NCBI GenBank assembly: GCA_028583685.1
Contig: JAMXIF010000228.1
Location: 1,170,905 to 1,234,904 of the forward strand
Length of the DNA stretch: 64,000 nt
From: Petaurus breviceps papuanus
Lineage: Eukaryota > Chordata > Mammalia > Diprotodontia > Petauridae
Reading direction: 5' to 3'
The notes below the pieces were generated by a model, which worked only from the letters and a program-made list of their open reading frames with translations, was not told where the DNA came from and searched no databases. Positions 10,921 to 22,185 of this stretch are shown here, one piece after another (the first letter of the stretch is position 1; the number at the start of each line of letters is the position of its first letter). The translations under genes were made by a program, and so were the position numbers.

Positions 10921-11413
10921 TGTGAGAAACAAAAGGAAGGAATTCTGTTTCCACAGCATTAATACTCCCCGCTTTACAGAAGTGATAACAAAAGTGATAA
11001 TAGGATGTAAGTCAGAGGTGATTGGTTCTAATTGGAGCTATGACCTAGCAGAACCAGGCTTCTGATCAAGTAAAAGGTCAGAAGCTTGTATGCATACTTA
11101 GCGAGCTACTTAATATTATCCAACACGCCCCCAGGGTGGGGCAAGCAAATTTAAATGCACACGCGATGCACAACCAGGGAGGGGGAACATGTCAAGGAGG
11201 AGGACATGAAAGAGACGGTTCAGGAAGTTGCATTCAGCCAATGGGGAAGTTTGAATTGGGAGCAGGAAATAAATAGCTCTGCGTTTGTCTGAGCAAGTGT
11301 GCTCCTTTAGGCAGTTATTTATTCACAAGAAATGTAAAATAAATGTAAAATAAAAGAGAGCTTTCCTGTCTTCATTGAGTATTGTTCTTTCTAGGGTGAG
11401 CACGCTTCTCACA
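10921..11413 (+). mobile_element. Solo LTR of an endogenous retrovirus (493 bp)
   Basis: The element begins tgtgagaa and ends ttctcaca, an eight-base inverted terminal repeat with TG/CA ends. It is flanked by cttc on both sides (10917-10920 and 11414-11417), a four-base target duplication as is usual for class I (gamma-like) elements. A polyadenylation motif lies near 11268. No internal retroviral region is present. It sits inside an older L1, so it is younger than that L1. Orientation is inferred from the polyadenylation motif. Confidence 0.82.
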
Positions 11414-12344
11414 CTTCTAATCATGGCTACATTGGTTTTACTTGTACAAACCCTTTTTAATTTAATGTAATCAAAATAAACCATTTTACATCCCCCAATG
11501 CTATCTATATCTCGTTTATTCATATAGTCTTCTCTTATCCCTGATCTGATAGGTAATATGTTCCATGCTCCTCCAATTTACTTGTGATATCTCCCTTTAA
11601 GTCTAGGTCATGTATCCATTTTCACTTTAGAGTTGATGGCGTAAGATATTGGTCGATACCTAGTTTCTGCTAGAGTACTTTCTAGTTTTTCCAGCAATTT
11701 TTATCGAATAGTGAGTCCTTCCAAAAGCTTAGATCTTTGTGTTTATATAAACATGATTTACTACAATGTATTGTATACTTTGTTTCACTGATCCATTATT
11801 CTATTTCTTAGCCAGATAGTTTTGATAATTACCAACTTATAGTACAGTTTAAGATTTAGTACTGCTCAACTTCCTTTCCATTTTTTCATTAATTCCTTTG
11901 ATATTCTTGACCTTTTGTTCTATAATTTTGTTATTATTTTTCCTAGCTCAATAAAATAGTTTTTGGTAGTTTAATTGGAATAGCACTGAATAGGTAGAAT
12001 TGTCATTTTATTATATTAGCTTGGCCCACCCATGAACAAAAAATATTTCTCAATTATTTAAATGACTTTATTTGGATAAAAAAGGTTTTAGAATTAATCT
12101 CATATAGTTCCTGGGTTTGTCTTGGCAGGTATACTCAAAGGTGTTTTACATTGCCTATGATTATTTTAAATGAAATCTCTCTTACTATCTCTTCTTGTAG
12201 GGTTTTGTTGATAATATATAGGAATGCTGATATTTATGTGGATTTATTTTATATCCTGCTACTTTGCTAAAATTATTGTTTCATCCAACTTTTTAGTTGA
12301 ATTTCTGGGATTCTCCAAGTATGCTATTATATTGTCTGTAAAAA

Positions 12345-12640
12345 GTTCCCCAAGATGAAGATGGGGGAAAGAGGAGAGATGGTCCTAGTGGCAGTGATGG
12401 CCTGGAGAGAACTGGCATTCAGACAAGGGACCTGGGGGGTAGGGGTTCGGGTAGCCAGTTAGGGCAGGAAGAAAAGTTTGGCTGCTGAAACAAGCCTCTG
12501 GTGGGGAGGAGCACACAAGACTGATGGTGGATGTGGTGAAGCCGGCTGAGCCCACGCCTGCCTGTATCAGTCTGAGCTGCCCCTAGATCTCCCCACCACT
12601 CTATTCATGAGGTATGGGCTCTGGGAGCTCCCTCAAGCTC
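12345..12640. other. Unassigned G/C-richer stretch before the LTR pair
   Basis: L1 similarity stops at 12344 and an LTR-like stretch begins near 12641. This piece may be flank or an outer part of that LTR. No coding potential recognised. Confidence 0.3.
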
Positions 12641-13075
12641 TCCTAGAGTCCTTGAGGTACAGGCTTTTGAACTCTGATTAAATCATCTCATTTGATGAGC
12701 AATTTGCATGAGGCAATAAGCCTTGCATTGTGGCTGAGCCCAAGCCTCTGTTTTACTAGACTTCCCACCCTTGAGCCTATCAGAGTGTCGGATCCACCCT
12801 TGAACTGGCCTAGCCCACCATTGTTTGTGGTCTCCAGGTGGCCTCCCACCCTTAATCACTCATTGACCTCATTAACTCCTCCTGAAGACCCTCCCCAAAC
12901 TCCTCCCCTAGACCACCCCTAGATTCCTCCCACAACCTTTTGTATACAAAACCCCATCCTGTCTTCATGTTTGTGAGAGCACCATAGAATAGTGAGAGTG
13001 TCATAAAATAGGGAGAGTGCCATAGAATGACCTAGAACAGGCTTACTCTGTGTCTAATGCAAGAGAACTTTTGGG
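12641..13075 (+). mobile_element. LTR fragment, left arm of an inverted pair
   Basis: From ttgaggtacaggcttttgaa to ggcttactctgtgtctaatg this matches the reverse complement of 13590-13985 almost base for base with modest divergence. It contains an internal tandem (atagaatagtgagagtg type, three units). It is an endogenous-retrovirus LTR fragment that lacks its 3' end. Confidence 0.75.
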
Positions 13076-13262
13076 AGCTACAGGCATAGGGCTTGGAAGT
13101 CCCTTCCTCCATAAAGGAAGGTTTGAGAGTAATCCTCGAAAAACAAACAAAAGAAAAAACCCACCAAAAAGTACCTGAAAAACAGGACCGAGAACCCGAG
13201 GTCAGGCTGAGCACAAAAGAGCCTCCCAGCTGTCTGACCTAATGGGATCTGAGAGGTCAGGC

Positions 13263-13283
13263 CCCCCCCCCCCACCCCCAAAC

Positions 13284-13332
<49 letters not shown>

Positions 13333-13352
13333 ACAAAACAAAACAAAACAAA
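13263..13352 (+). repeat. Poly(C) and (CA)n microsatellite
   Basis: A C-run is followed by about 24 CA/CATA units and then CAAAA units. It lies in the spacer of the inverted LTR pair. Confidence 0.95.
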
Positions 13353-13498
13353 AACTGTACTTCCAGGGTACTAGGGAAAGAGAGAGGTTTACCATACCTT
13401 CCAGTCCTGGCTGGAGAAGAGCTTGAGATTAGCAGTGTTTCCCATTCAGGGAACCATAAAAATGAAGAGGTTACCCACAAAGAAGGTTAGGGTTGCTC

Positions 13499-13995
13499 TG
13501 GAGACCCCAAAATACCAACACGCCGGGTCTTGCCGAGTGAATTCGACTCGAGTCTTCTCAGCCAAAGAAAAGTTTATTAAAAGTTTGCTTGTATCGGATA
13601 CAGAGTAAGCCTGTGCTAAGTCATTCTATGGCACTCTCACTATTCTATGGCTCTCTCACTATTCTATGGTGCTCTCACATACATGGAGGCAAGATGGGGT
13701 CTTATATACAGAAGGTTGTGGGAGGAATCTAGGGGTGATCTAGAGGAGGAGTTTGGGGAAGGTCTTCAGGAGAAGACAGATGAGGTCAATGAGTGATTAA
13801 GGTTGGGAAGTCGATGGAAGCTACACACAATGGTGGGCTAGGCTAGGCTCAAGGGTGGGAAGTCTAGTAACAGAGACTTGGGCTCAGCCACAAAGTAAGG
13901 CTTATGGCCTCATGCAAATGCCTCATCAAATGGGATGATTTAATCAGAGTTCAAGAGCCTGTACCTCAAGGAGAGCTCATTATGGAGGGGAGAAG
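13499..13995 (-). mobile_element. ERV LTR, right arm of inverted pair
   Basis: Read on the minus strand this LTR has a TATA-like box (GTATATAAGACCCC region near 13708), a polyadenylation motif (AATAAA near 13575) and a 3' end with ACTCGGCAAGACCCGGCG and GGGGTCTCCA, the R/U5 style of gamma-type LTRs. Its 3' end is at 13499; the 5' end is blurred near 13990. No internal viral region is attached. It is less worn than the left arm. Confidence 0.78.
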
Positions 13996-14164
13996 TCACT
14001 GAAGAGAAGAGAACCTACCTTCCTTACTAGCAATGGGTAGGTGAACCCCAAAAATCTGGGCTAGGCAGTACTGCCCAGACCACTGGTTGGTCATGTTTCT
14101 AGCCCAGATCCAGCAGCTGTCATCTTGGGAACTGCTTCTGTGGGTGCCTCAGAAAAGAAAGTTC

Positions 14165-14282
14165 TTCTTTTTTTTTTGAGGGCAATTGGGGTTAAGTGAC
14201 TTGCCCAAGGTCACAAGGCTAGTTTTTTTGCTGGATTTGAACTCAGGTCCTCCTGACTCCAAGACCGACGCTCTATTCACTA
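14165..14282 (-). repeat. Marsupial SINE, short copy
   Basis: Plus strand shows ggcaattggggttaagtgac, ttgcccaaggtcacaaggct, ggatttgaactcaggtcctc and ctgactccaagaccg, the complement of a tRNA-type SINE. Confidence 0.9.
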
Positions 14283-14429
14283 GAAAAGAAAGTTCTTGGT
14301 TCTGTCCAATGGCTCCATCACCATAATAAACAGAAGATTTTACCAGTGGAGATGACATTAGAAAAGAGGCATTGGCATCTATCACTGCACATGAAGGGCC
14401 ATGTGACCCTTTCATGTGTCTTGCAGCTG

Positions 14430-14510
14430 AAACATATGTATATATGTATGCGTGTATGTATGTGTATATACACACACACATATATATACATATATGTATA
14501 TAAACTTTAC
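14430..14510. repeat. TA/TG/CA microsatellite
   Basis: Alternating TATGTATG and CACACATATA units. Confidence 0.9.
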
Positions 14511-14640
14511 CCATTAGCATATGATCTCCTTGAAAACAGAGACTGACTGCCTTTTCTGTTTCCTCAGGACCTAGTATAGAGCTTTGTACATAGTTAACAA
14601 GTATGTTTACATTCATTTATTCATTCTCTCTCACTTCTAA
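14511..14640 (+). repeat. L2/MIR tail-type repeat
   Basis: The phrases gatctccttgaaaacagaga, ctcaggacctagtatagagc and tacatagttaacaagta follow the L2 3' tail layout ('aagctccttgagggcaggga ... catagtaggcgctta'). Old and diverged. Confidence 0.55.
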
Positions 14641-15654
14641 TGCCTCCAATCAGGGCTTCCTTCCTCATGAATAGTGACCCATCTCTAACTTGGGTGGAGA
14701 ACCCCCAAATTCACACTTCTACTTGGTATAACTTCAATACTTATTATATAATAGTCACATAGTTCCAAAATAGTTCTTTGGTACAGAGTTTCCTATCAAT
14801 AAAGTCCAAAGACCAGAAAACCACCATATTCAGATTAGCTACTGGAAAGCACTGTACTTTACATCAGTCAGTGCTTTTGCTTCTGAACTGCTTCAAACGA
14901 GTCTACATTTTTCTGAGGGGCTGTTTTCTCTCAGGTCCTCAGAACAGACTCAAACAGTTTCTCTTACACCAGTGTCCTCTTTCTGCCCTTTTTAGTAGAA
15001 AAAATTGTTCATATAAGTAGGGTAATGTCTCCCCCAAATGTTCATTAGACACAGGTCTAGTCTCTTGCTTAACCTAAGATCTCTGGCCAGTCTTTCTCTT
15101 CCTGATTTTTCCCACTATGTGTGGAAGGTTCCACACTGATGTTCCTTACTAGGTGCTGTGTGGGCAGTGGTGCCTGTACAAGAATGTGGGCTGGACCAAA
15201 TCACATTATGTTGTCCCACAGTAAGCACTTGAGAGATTTTCCCTACAGTTTTAGGCAGTCCCTACTCATAGACTTAAGACTGGTAATTAGGCAAGGCTAC
15301 CTTACAGGTTCATTTCTTTCCTTCCAAGAGGTTCTGTGTGCTAGGAATGACATGTCATCCTCTCCATTCTCTGGTGATGGATTGGTTATATAGGGTCAGG
15401 GCGCTTGCCCCAGGCAGGATGAAGTTCAGATCTACAAACGGTACCCATGGATTTTTTCCCCTTAATGTCATGTTGCCTTTTTGATATCAATGCGAATGTC
15501 TTCTGTCTCAGAAGCTGCTTTCTCTTTGTGCCGAATGTGTTTCTAGAATCCCTTCATCTCTGTCTTCATGTTTATAACGGCTCCTCACATCAGCTATGGA
15601 TTTGGGCAAGGTTCTTGCCATTGATGCTTTCACCAATCCAATGGCTGTGCCACC
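14641..15654. other. No gene recognised
   Basis: A minus-strand frame at 15508-15702 (ending with RYKHEDRDEGILETHSAQRE like text) looks protein-like but matches nothing I can name. Otherwise nothing seen. Confidence 0.3.
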
Positions 15655-15990
15655 ACTGGTAGAAACACTGATCGAGTACTTACATGCCAACCACCATATC
15701 AAGAGAACAGCAAGACAGCGCCTGCCTTCAGGGAACTTATGTTCTAATAGGGAGAGAACACATGATGGAATGGTAGCCAGGGGAGGGTGAAGTCAGGGGA
15801 TGGTGAATGGAGTCTCAGGATAATCAGTTGACAAGCCTTTTCCAGAAGCAATCGAAGTATTGATCTGATTACAACCTGAAGAGCAACAGGTGGAAAGGGG
15901 CACAGGTGGTATATATCCTGACACGGTAGGGTGGAGGAAGGGGTGACAATTGGGGCTGACCTCATCTTAGGGTCATGATTTAGACCTGGA
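15655..15990 (+). repeat. Old dispersed repeat fragment
   Basis: Phrases such as ctgatcgagtacttacatgc and cttcagggaacttatgttct belong to the same tail-type family as the piece at 3116-3215. Confidence 0.45.
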
Positions 15991-15994
15991 AGGT

Positions 15995-16145
15995 CCCCTA
16001 GAGGTCAGTGACTCCCAAAGCTCTCATTTTATAGATGAGGAAACAGGTACAGAGAGGTTAAATAAACCACCCAGGATTATGTAACTAGCCATTATCCAAG
16101 GCAGGATTTGAACCTAGATCTTCCTCATTCCAAGTCCAAGGCCTT
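15995..16145 (-). repeat. MIR-type SINE fragment
   Basis: Plus strand shows ttatagatgaggaaacaggt, aggatttgaacctagatctt and cattccaagtccaaggcc, the complement of a MIR core. Confidence 0.8.
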
Positions 16146-17350
16146 ATGAGTCCTCACCAGTCATTCTGACCCTATCTAGAAAGGTGTTGGGGATCCTTTT
16201 GGAAGGTCCATGGCCTGGCCAAGGTGACAGGCCAGTATATCAGGCAGATGGTAAGGCAGGATGGTCAAGGCATTCTCAGCAGTAGACACACCTCCAAGAA
16301 GCTGCAGAGCTGCCTTGTTGGGCACCAGAAATATGCCTAAGGAGGTCAGTGAGTTGATTCCTCAGACATTTGTGTATAGGAGAAAAGGAACTCAAGAGGG
16401 TAGTCTCTCCTTAAACAAGTGGTGTTCCCAATCACATTACTTAGGCTGTAATTCTACCCCTTCTGTCCTGTGTTCCGGACATGAGCTGTCCTCTCTCTAA
16501 GGACTCGGAGGGCTGCAGCCAAGTCCACCTTGGACACTCTGTGGGCATGTCACTCAGATTCTCCGCTGATGTCCTCAGGTCTGTCTTCTTTGATTTGGTC
16601 AACACCAAGCATTAATTAGAGGTGCTATGGAGCTATACAAGCCTGGTGATGGGGCTTCCTGCCTTGGGGTTCAGGAATTCTCAGATCTTCCACATTCTTT
16701 ATTTCTCCTCCCCAGCTCTTCCTACCCCATTCAGCTTCCTTTACCAAGAGGGGAACAGAAAGGAGATAGTGGCCCTTGAGCCGTATCCTAAAAGGCCGTC
16801 TTTGAGGTGGGTGTGTTTCCTTCTTCTTCTCCCTGCCCAAGGAATCTCCTTCCCAATAAAGTCCAATCCAAGAATCTTTGGAGACACCAATCTAGGATTC
16901 ATTACGTTCTTACAGTTTGTAGTCTCCTCCTTAGAAAGAACCCCAGAAACCATCTTACTTCTTTTCATTTCCACGTTTCGATTCCCCCTTCCTCATCCTC
17001 ACATACTTTATTCTTTATAAAAGGAAATGCCAAGCCAGAATATTTTTAGTTACCTCCCCTTTTGTCTGCATCAGATAGCAAGAGAAAGGTTTCTCCCCAA
17101 TTGTTAATAGACTTGACAAAGGCTGAGTTTGAAGATTCTAGCCTAGGATATCAATAATAAAAAGTCCCATTATCTGAGGCAGGGTCTGGGTTTATGGCCC
17201 TCATCCCCATCCTTGGTCAATAAGACCTGACCTGGCGGTAGTCCCTTTTGATATACAAGAAGAGGCCTTCTTAGTACAAAGAAAAGTAGTCAAATCATTG
17301 TGTTTTTCTAAGTTTGAATCTTGAGCTTCCCTGTTATCAGACATTTTTAT
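16146..17350. other. No feature recognised
   Basis: No gene, RNA or clear repeat seen. Open frames of 70-130 codons on both strands overlap each other and lack family resemblance. Confidence 0.3.
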
Positions 17351-17351
17351 G

Positions 17352-17447
17352 TCGAGCTCTCTCTCGCTCTCTGTCTCTGTCTCTCTCCCTCCCTTCCCCT
17401 CTCTCTCTCTCCCCTCTCTCTGTCTCTCTTTCTGTCTCTGTCTCTCT
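17352..17447 (+). repeat. (CT)n low-complexity tract bordering the gap
   Basis: A C/T-only run (ctctctctgtctctctt type) reaches the first N at 17448. It probably caused the assembly break. Confidence 0.95.
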
Positions 17448-17847
17448 NNNNNNNNNNNNNNNNNNNNNNNNNNNNNNNNNNNNNNNNNNNNNNNNNNNNN
17501 NNNNNNNNNNNNNNNNNNNNNNNNNNNNNNNNNNNNNNNNNNNNNNNNNNNNNNNNNNNNNNNNNNNNNNNNNNNNNNNNNNNNNNNNNNNNNNNNNNNN
17601 NNNNNNNNNNNNNNNNNNNNNNNNNNNNNNNNNNNNNNNNNNNNNNNNNNNNNNNNNNNNNNNNNNNNNNNNNNNNNNNNNNNNNNNNNNNNNNNNNNNN
17701 NNNNNNNNNNNNNNNNNNNNNNNNNNNNNNNNNNNNNNNNNNNNNNNNNNNNNNNNNNNNNNNNNNNNNNNNNNNNNNNNNNNNNNNNNNNNNNNNNNNN
17801 NNNNNNNNNNNNNNNNNNNNNNNNNNNNNNNNNNNNNNNNNNNNNNN
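17448..17847. other. Assembly gap, 400 N
   Basis: Exactly 400 N; the round length suggests an estimated or placeholder gap size. Open frames spanning it are meaningless. Confidence 0.99.
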
Positions 17848-19655
17848 CCCTCTCTTCCTCAGTATTTCTTCATTTTCCAGGGGATTTTGTCACTCTCTAC
17901 TTGATGTTAGAGTTGGACTTTACTCATCATCTTGGGGGTAGGGAGGTAAACTGAAGTTCTATAGTTTGATCTGGGGAGCTATACTTTCAGTGCTTCTGAC
18001 GTTGTGTAATCTTGGTAGACTTCTACTCATTGTCCTGCTGGTTCACATTCTGGTCCTTGCCCAGATAGGATCTCTGCTGCTATGTCATCACAAGCTGCAA
18101 GTGTGCTTCTTCACTCTGGAATTAAGAAGCAGGACTAGATAACGGGTAAAGGGACTGCCAAAGTGTGCCTAGTCCTCTGTATGAAAGGCTACCACTATAG
18201 TGTCTTTATGACCAGGTGCTTACCTAAATTCATCATAGTCTTTACCATCCCTGAATACTAAGTGATCCCAATGGCACTGCCACTATTGTTCCTTCCACTT
18301 TCATTAGTGAATAATGTTAACACCACAAAGGGCTTCTTACCAGCTCCTCCCCCCCACCTCTCTTTCTGGCCTTCCAAGCTATCCTCACCTTAAAAGATGC
18401 CTCACTGTGACATTTTTTGGTTATCCTGCTCAGAATTTGATAGAGTACATTCTAAAGAAAGGTCTTTAGAAAGTTCTGTTTGGAGGGCTAAATGCTCATT
18501 TCACTTGGCCATCTTGGCTCCCGCCTCCTAAATCCTTTTGCTTGGCCCTCTTCACTGTTGTGAAGGTGGAATGTGATTCTTAGAAGTGATGGCTTTTGTT
18601 AGGATTCATACTTGCACAGACCTCAGACGCCAGAAATTTCGAGATACTTAAGCAGATACCTAGATGCTTCTCATGCCAATTCTAGAAGCAGCAAACAATG
18701 CATTCCATTGAAACAAGTGAGAAGTTAAAATGAATGAACTAAGGTGTAGGCTGTGTGATGGGAAAGGTGTTAAGGTATGACTGTGGGGATATGGAAACAA
18801 GAATAAGGCAAAGGGCTCCACATCTTATCTAGGAGTCATGTGACCATAGTTCTGATGTGGAATTTTTAGGTTCAGAATTCAGAAGGCTAAGACTACATTG
18901 AGCAAAGCCCATTGCATGAGATGGATGAGGCTCTGCCCCAGAGAAAGAACATAGGATGGAGGATGTGTTTCCTCTGGGGAAATGGGTTAGAAAGAATATT
19001 TTCCCTCTGGCATACTGCTGATTTCAAGTCTGAGTTGGTGGACCTCTGCTGGCCACTGAGTGGCATAACTACCCACAGAAATCTTAGGGTGCCATCCTAG
19101 GGAGCCCATCCTGGGCTATGCCTTTACTCCTTCTCCTAATGTAGTTCTACTTGTGACTGTACTGTTCCACTGTGCTGGCTGCCCCTCCAGAGGGTGGCCA
19201 CTATATTATCCTTAACAACAGCAATTTTTCACCCATGTTGAAAAATTCCTGGTAACGACTTGAACATCAAATTTGACCTCAAGAATCAAGGCTATATTCC
19301 TCTAATTAATCTTGAATGCTACTGAATATAAAATAAATGGTGTTTGAGGAGAATCATCTTCACTAAGATCTGAACTCATGCCTCATGTCTAATTAGGGGA
19401 GCTAATCCTCATGTGGTCCCCACTAAGATTGAGACAATGGGCAAGAGAGAACCTGAGATGCAGAGTGTGTGAGCTGACTGAGCATTCAGAATATTGGAGT
19501 TCTAACATGTGGCTCATTTTGAGAAATAGATAATGAATAAAAAAGTAGCTCAGAGTCAAGAACAATCAAAATATAAGCCATTTTCACTTATTATAATTCT
19601 GGGAATATGCATTCATGGGATTAAGATGAAGACATAAACTAGAGGGGTGACATAG
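17848..19655. other. No gene recognised
   Basis: No exon seen. Near 18500-18535 the complement of ggagccaagatggccaagtg resembles the 5' start of marsupial L1 or LTR-type elements, but no body could be followed. Confidence 0.3.
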
Positions 19656-20100
19656 TGTAATGGGAATGGGAATTTGAAGATCTTCCCTGCCCCTTAATAG
19701 ACCTAGGGGGAATTTGAAGACCTTGCCTTGCTTTGAAAGTAAACTCTGTCCCCTAATAGGCTGAATGTAGTCACAGGGAGCCTTCAGTGGGAGGAGTTTG
19801 CTGAAGGGAAACAGAGCTCATAGGAAGCTGGGAGCCAGAGCCAGAGAGACAGTGGGAAAGAGAGGTGCTCAGGCAAGGAGAGAGAGAGATTTCTGTGTAA
19901 ATATTGATCTTGTATTGGTTTGTGGGAAGGGTCAAGGATGCTGTGGCTCTCAGTGTTATCATGGCTTCTTAATATCTTTGGTACTGTGATGAAATGGTCT
20001 TACTAGTTTTGGGTTTCTGGTGTCTAAATAAATGCTTCTGTTCTTTCCTCTATGTGGAGAGTTTGGTATATTTTACTATCAAATGTCATGTAATATTTAT
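19656..20100 (+). mobile_element. Probable solo LTR of the TGTAATGG family
   Basis: It starts tgtaatgggaatgggaattt, very like the start of the LTR at 37336. It carries a polyadenylation motif near 20027. The 3' edge is uncertain, near 20090-20100, and no target duplication was confirmed. No internal region. Confidence 0.55.
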
Positions 20101-20109
20101 AGTCATGGT

Positions 20110-20272
20110 CTTTTTTTTTTTGCCTATTTTGGGATTGCAAATGGGGTTAAGTGACTTGCCCAAAGTCACACGGCTAGTAATTGTGTCAAGTGTTTGAGGC
20201 CGGATTTGAACGCAGGTCCTCATGACTCCAGGAATGGTGCTCTATTCACTGCACCACCTAGCCACCTGATAT
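20110..20272 (-). repeat. Marsupial tRNA-type SINE
   Basis: Plus strand: poly(T), then aatggggttaagtgacttgc, cacacggctagtaattgtgt, ggccggatttgaacgcaggt and ctctattcactgcaccacct. A whole-length minus copy. Confidence 0.92.
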
Positions 20273-20344
20273 AATCACGATCTTTATTGTCATTGTGGGT
20301 GTTGTAAATATTGCATTGGCACTACATATAGTACACTGAGATGA

Positions 20345-20515
20345 GTGATGGCTTTTTTTTTTTTGGAAGACCCTAGATTCAAATCCTGACCTTGTCTTTA
20401 CTGGTATATGACCTCAGGCAAAAACGCGTCACCTCTTGGGACTCAGTTTCCTCACTGATAAAATGAAGATGTTGGATTATATGACCTCTCTGTTCCATTC
20501 CAGCTCTATGATCTT
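20345..20515 (+). repeat. MIR-type SINE fragment
   Basis: Plus strand: agattcaaatcctgaccttg, gacctcaggcaaaaacgcgt, actcagtttcctcactgata, tgacctctctgttccattcc. Old. Confidence 0.75.
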
Positions 20516-20519
20516 ATAA

Positions 20520-21217
20520 GAGAGATCAATCAAATCAATGTTAATTTATAAAATGTTTGGTAAATGTGGGCAAGACATTCTGCTTGGTGCTGGAAATACA
20601 AAGAAAAAAAAACCAGACTTTGTACTCAAGGAGATAATACCATAGTATGGAACATAAGCCAAATGCAAATGAAGTATGATACAAAGCAGAATGTTGTAAG
20701 CTTCTTATTTCAGGGCAGGGTCTTTTCCTAATGCAGGTTCTGTAAGGAGTGACACTTGCCATCTGTCTTAGGTGAAAATGGCTGGGCTACTAGTGGGGTA
20801 AGTTCATTGGGGAACTGCAGTGGCATTTAGAGCTGCAGAACAGAATAGCAAAATGAATTTTGAAAGGAATTGAGTCCTTAAAATGAAGACAGATGAAGAG
20901 GGAAGGACTTTCTATAGATAAGGAACTCAGGCAAGAGGTGATGAAGAAATTGAACCAGTGATGTAGGGTAGTCAGGGCAGCTAGCTAGGAGGCAGTAAGT
21001 TCTAGAAGATCCCAAGGATGTCCAGAACCTAGGAAGTGAAGGGAAAAAAAAAAACCTTTGCTTATTATACCTTCAAATATAAGGGCTGAATCTGAAAGTC
21101 TCTGTTCCAGTAAGAGCAGTGGCAAAGGTTGGAAAGATGACTTAACCAGTAAGATAAAGCAAGGGGTAGGTATCACCAACATATTAAATGACAGTTACTT
21201 GAAGCTAATATTGATGC
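20520..21217. other. Downstream flank of the V2R gene
   Basis: 20520-20640 carries the tail-type repeat (ttggtgctggaaatacaaag). The rest holds nothing I recognise. Confidence 0.35.
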
Positions 21218-21223
21218 TTTATT
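21218..21223 (-). promoter_or_regulatory. Possible V2R polyadenylation signal
   Basis: AATAAA on the minus strand begins ten bases past the V2R stop codon (TGA at 21235-21233). If used it gives a very short 3' UTR. Confidence 0.5.
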
Positions 21224-21232
21224 CAGTATTTC

Positions 21233-22185
21233 TCATGTCTCTTTATGACCAGGAAGAGCCTCTGGGGTCAAGTTCCTGGCTCTAGAATCTGCTTTATTCC
21301 TTAAATATTCCACAGTGTTCCTCTCTGGCCTCAGCAGGATCACATAGCACTTGGGGAAAAAGATGCAGCCCAGTAACCCAGCACTAGAAGCCAAGATGGC
21401 AAAAACCTCCACGGCCACCATGGCCTTCCCCTTGGAGCTCTGGTATGTGGGGAGGAAAGAGATCCACACACTGCAGAAAACCAGCATGCTAAAAGTGATG
21501 AACTTGGCTTCATTGAAAATGTCAGGAAGGTTCCTGACCAGGAAAGCCACCATGAAGCTGCCCAGGGCCAGGATGCCCATGTAGCCCAGGACACAGTAGA
21601 AGGCAATGGAAGAGCCCTCCTTACACTCAATGATGATGTGTCCAGGCTCAGAGTGAGTGTCTGTACCTAAGGAGGGAGGTGAGGTCCCCAGCCAGATCCC
21701 ACAGAGAATCACTTGGATCACAGAGCAGAGGAAGGCTAGAGAATTGGACACCTTAGGCTGCAGCCACATACTCATCCTGCTGCCTGGTCTCGTGGCTTTA
21801 AAAGCCAGAACCACCATGATGGTTTTGGCCAAAATAGAGGAAATTGCCACTGTGAACACGACTCCAAATACTGTTTGCTGAAGAAGGCATTTGGCTGTGG
21901 TAGGACGACCAATGAAAAGTAAAGAACAGAGGAAGCAGAAGATGAGAGAGGTGAGAAGTATGTAGCTGAGAGTCCGGTTGTTGGCCTTCACGATGGGAGT
22001 GTCTTGATGCTTCACAAAGATAATGAGGATCAGAAGTGTGAGGAGAGAGAAGGAGAGAGCCATGCAGGTCAGCGTCCATCCCAAAGGCTCTTGGACACTG
22101 AGAAAGGTCTCTACCTTTGGGAGACACTGGTCCTTCTCCCTGTTTGGATATTGATCTTCTGGGCACTTTACACAATTGTCCATAT
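21233..22185 (-). CDS. V2R exon 6 (seven-helix domain)
   Basis: The acceptor is taaactgcag. It completes codon Y565 and reads [20 protein letters not shown], then seven hydrophobic helices, to the end [12 protein letters not shown]-stop. Helix text: [138 protein letters not shown]. No stop or frameshift. The last intron is about 10 kb. Confidence 0.96.

Larger units (their letters stand above)
9306..12344 (-). mobile_element. L1 3' half, minus orientation, with two insertions
   Basis: Three blocks (9306-10090, 10708-10920 and 11418-12344) join into one L1 3' UTR and ORF2 C-terminal region read on the minus strand. Typical phrases on the plus strand are aaatggttggatcagttcac, agccagtctgataggtatga, ttctctgtgtatttgagagag-like text and cctgctactttgctaaaatt. 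The L1 was later split by an unclassified 612-bp insert (10091-10702) and by a solo LTR (10921-11413). Stops and small indels are frequent, so it is an old 5'-truncated copy. Confidence 0.8.

Noticed and set aside
17314-17954. Three long open frames across the N gap
   Set aside because: They exist only because N codons are not stops; the real parts are CT-repeat text.
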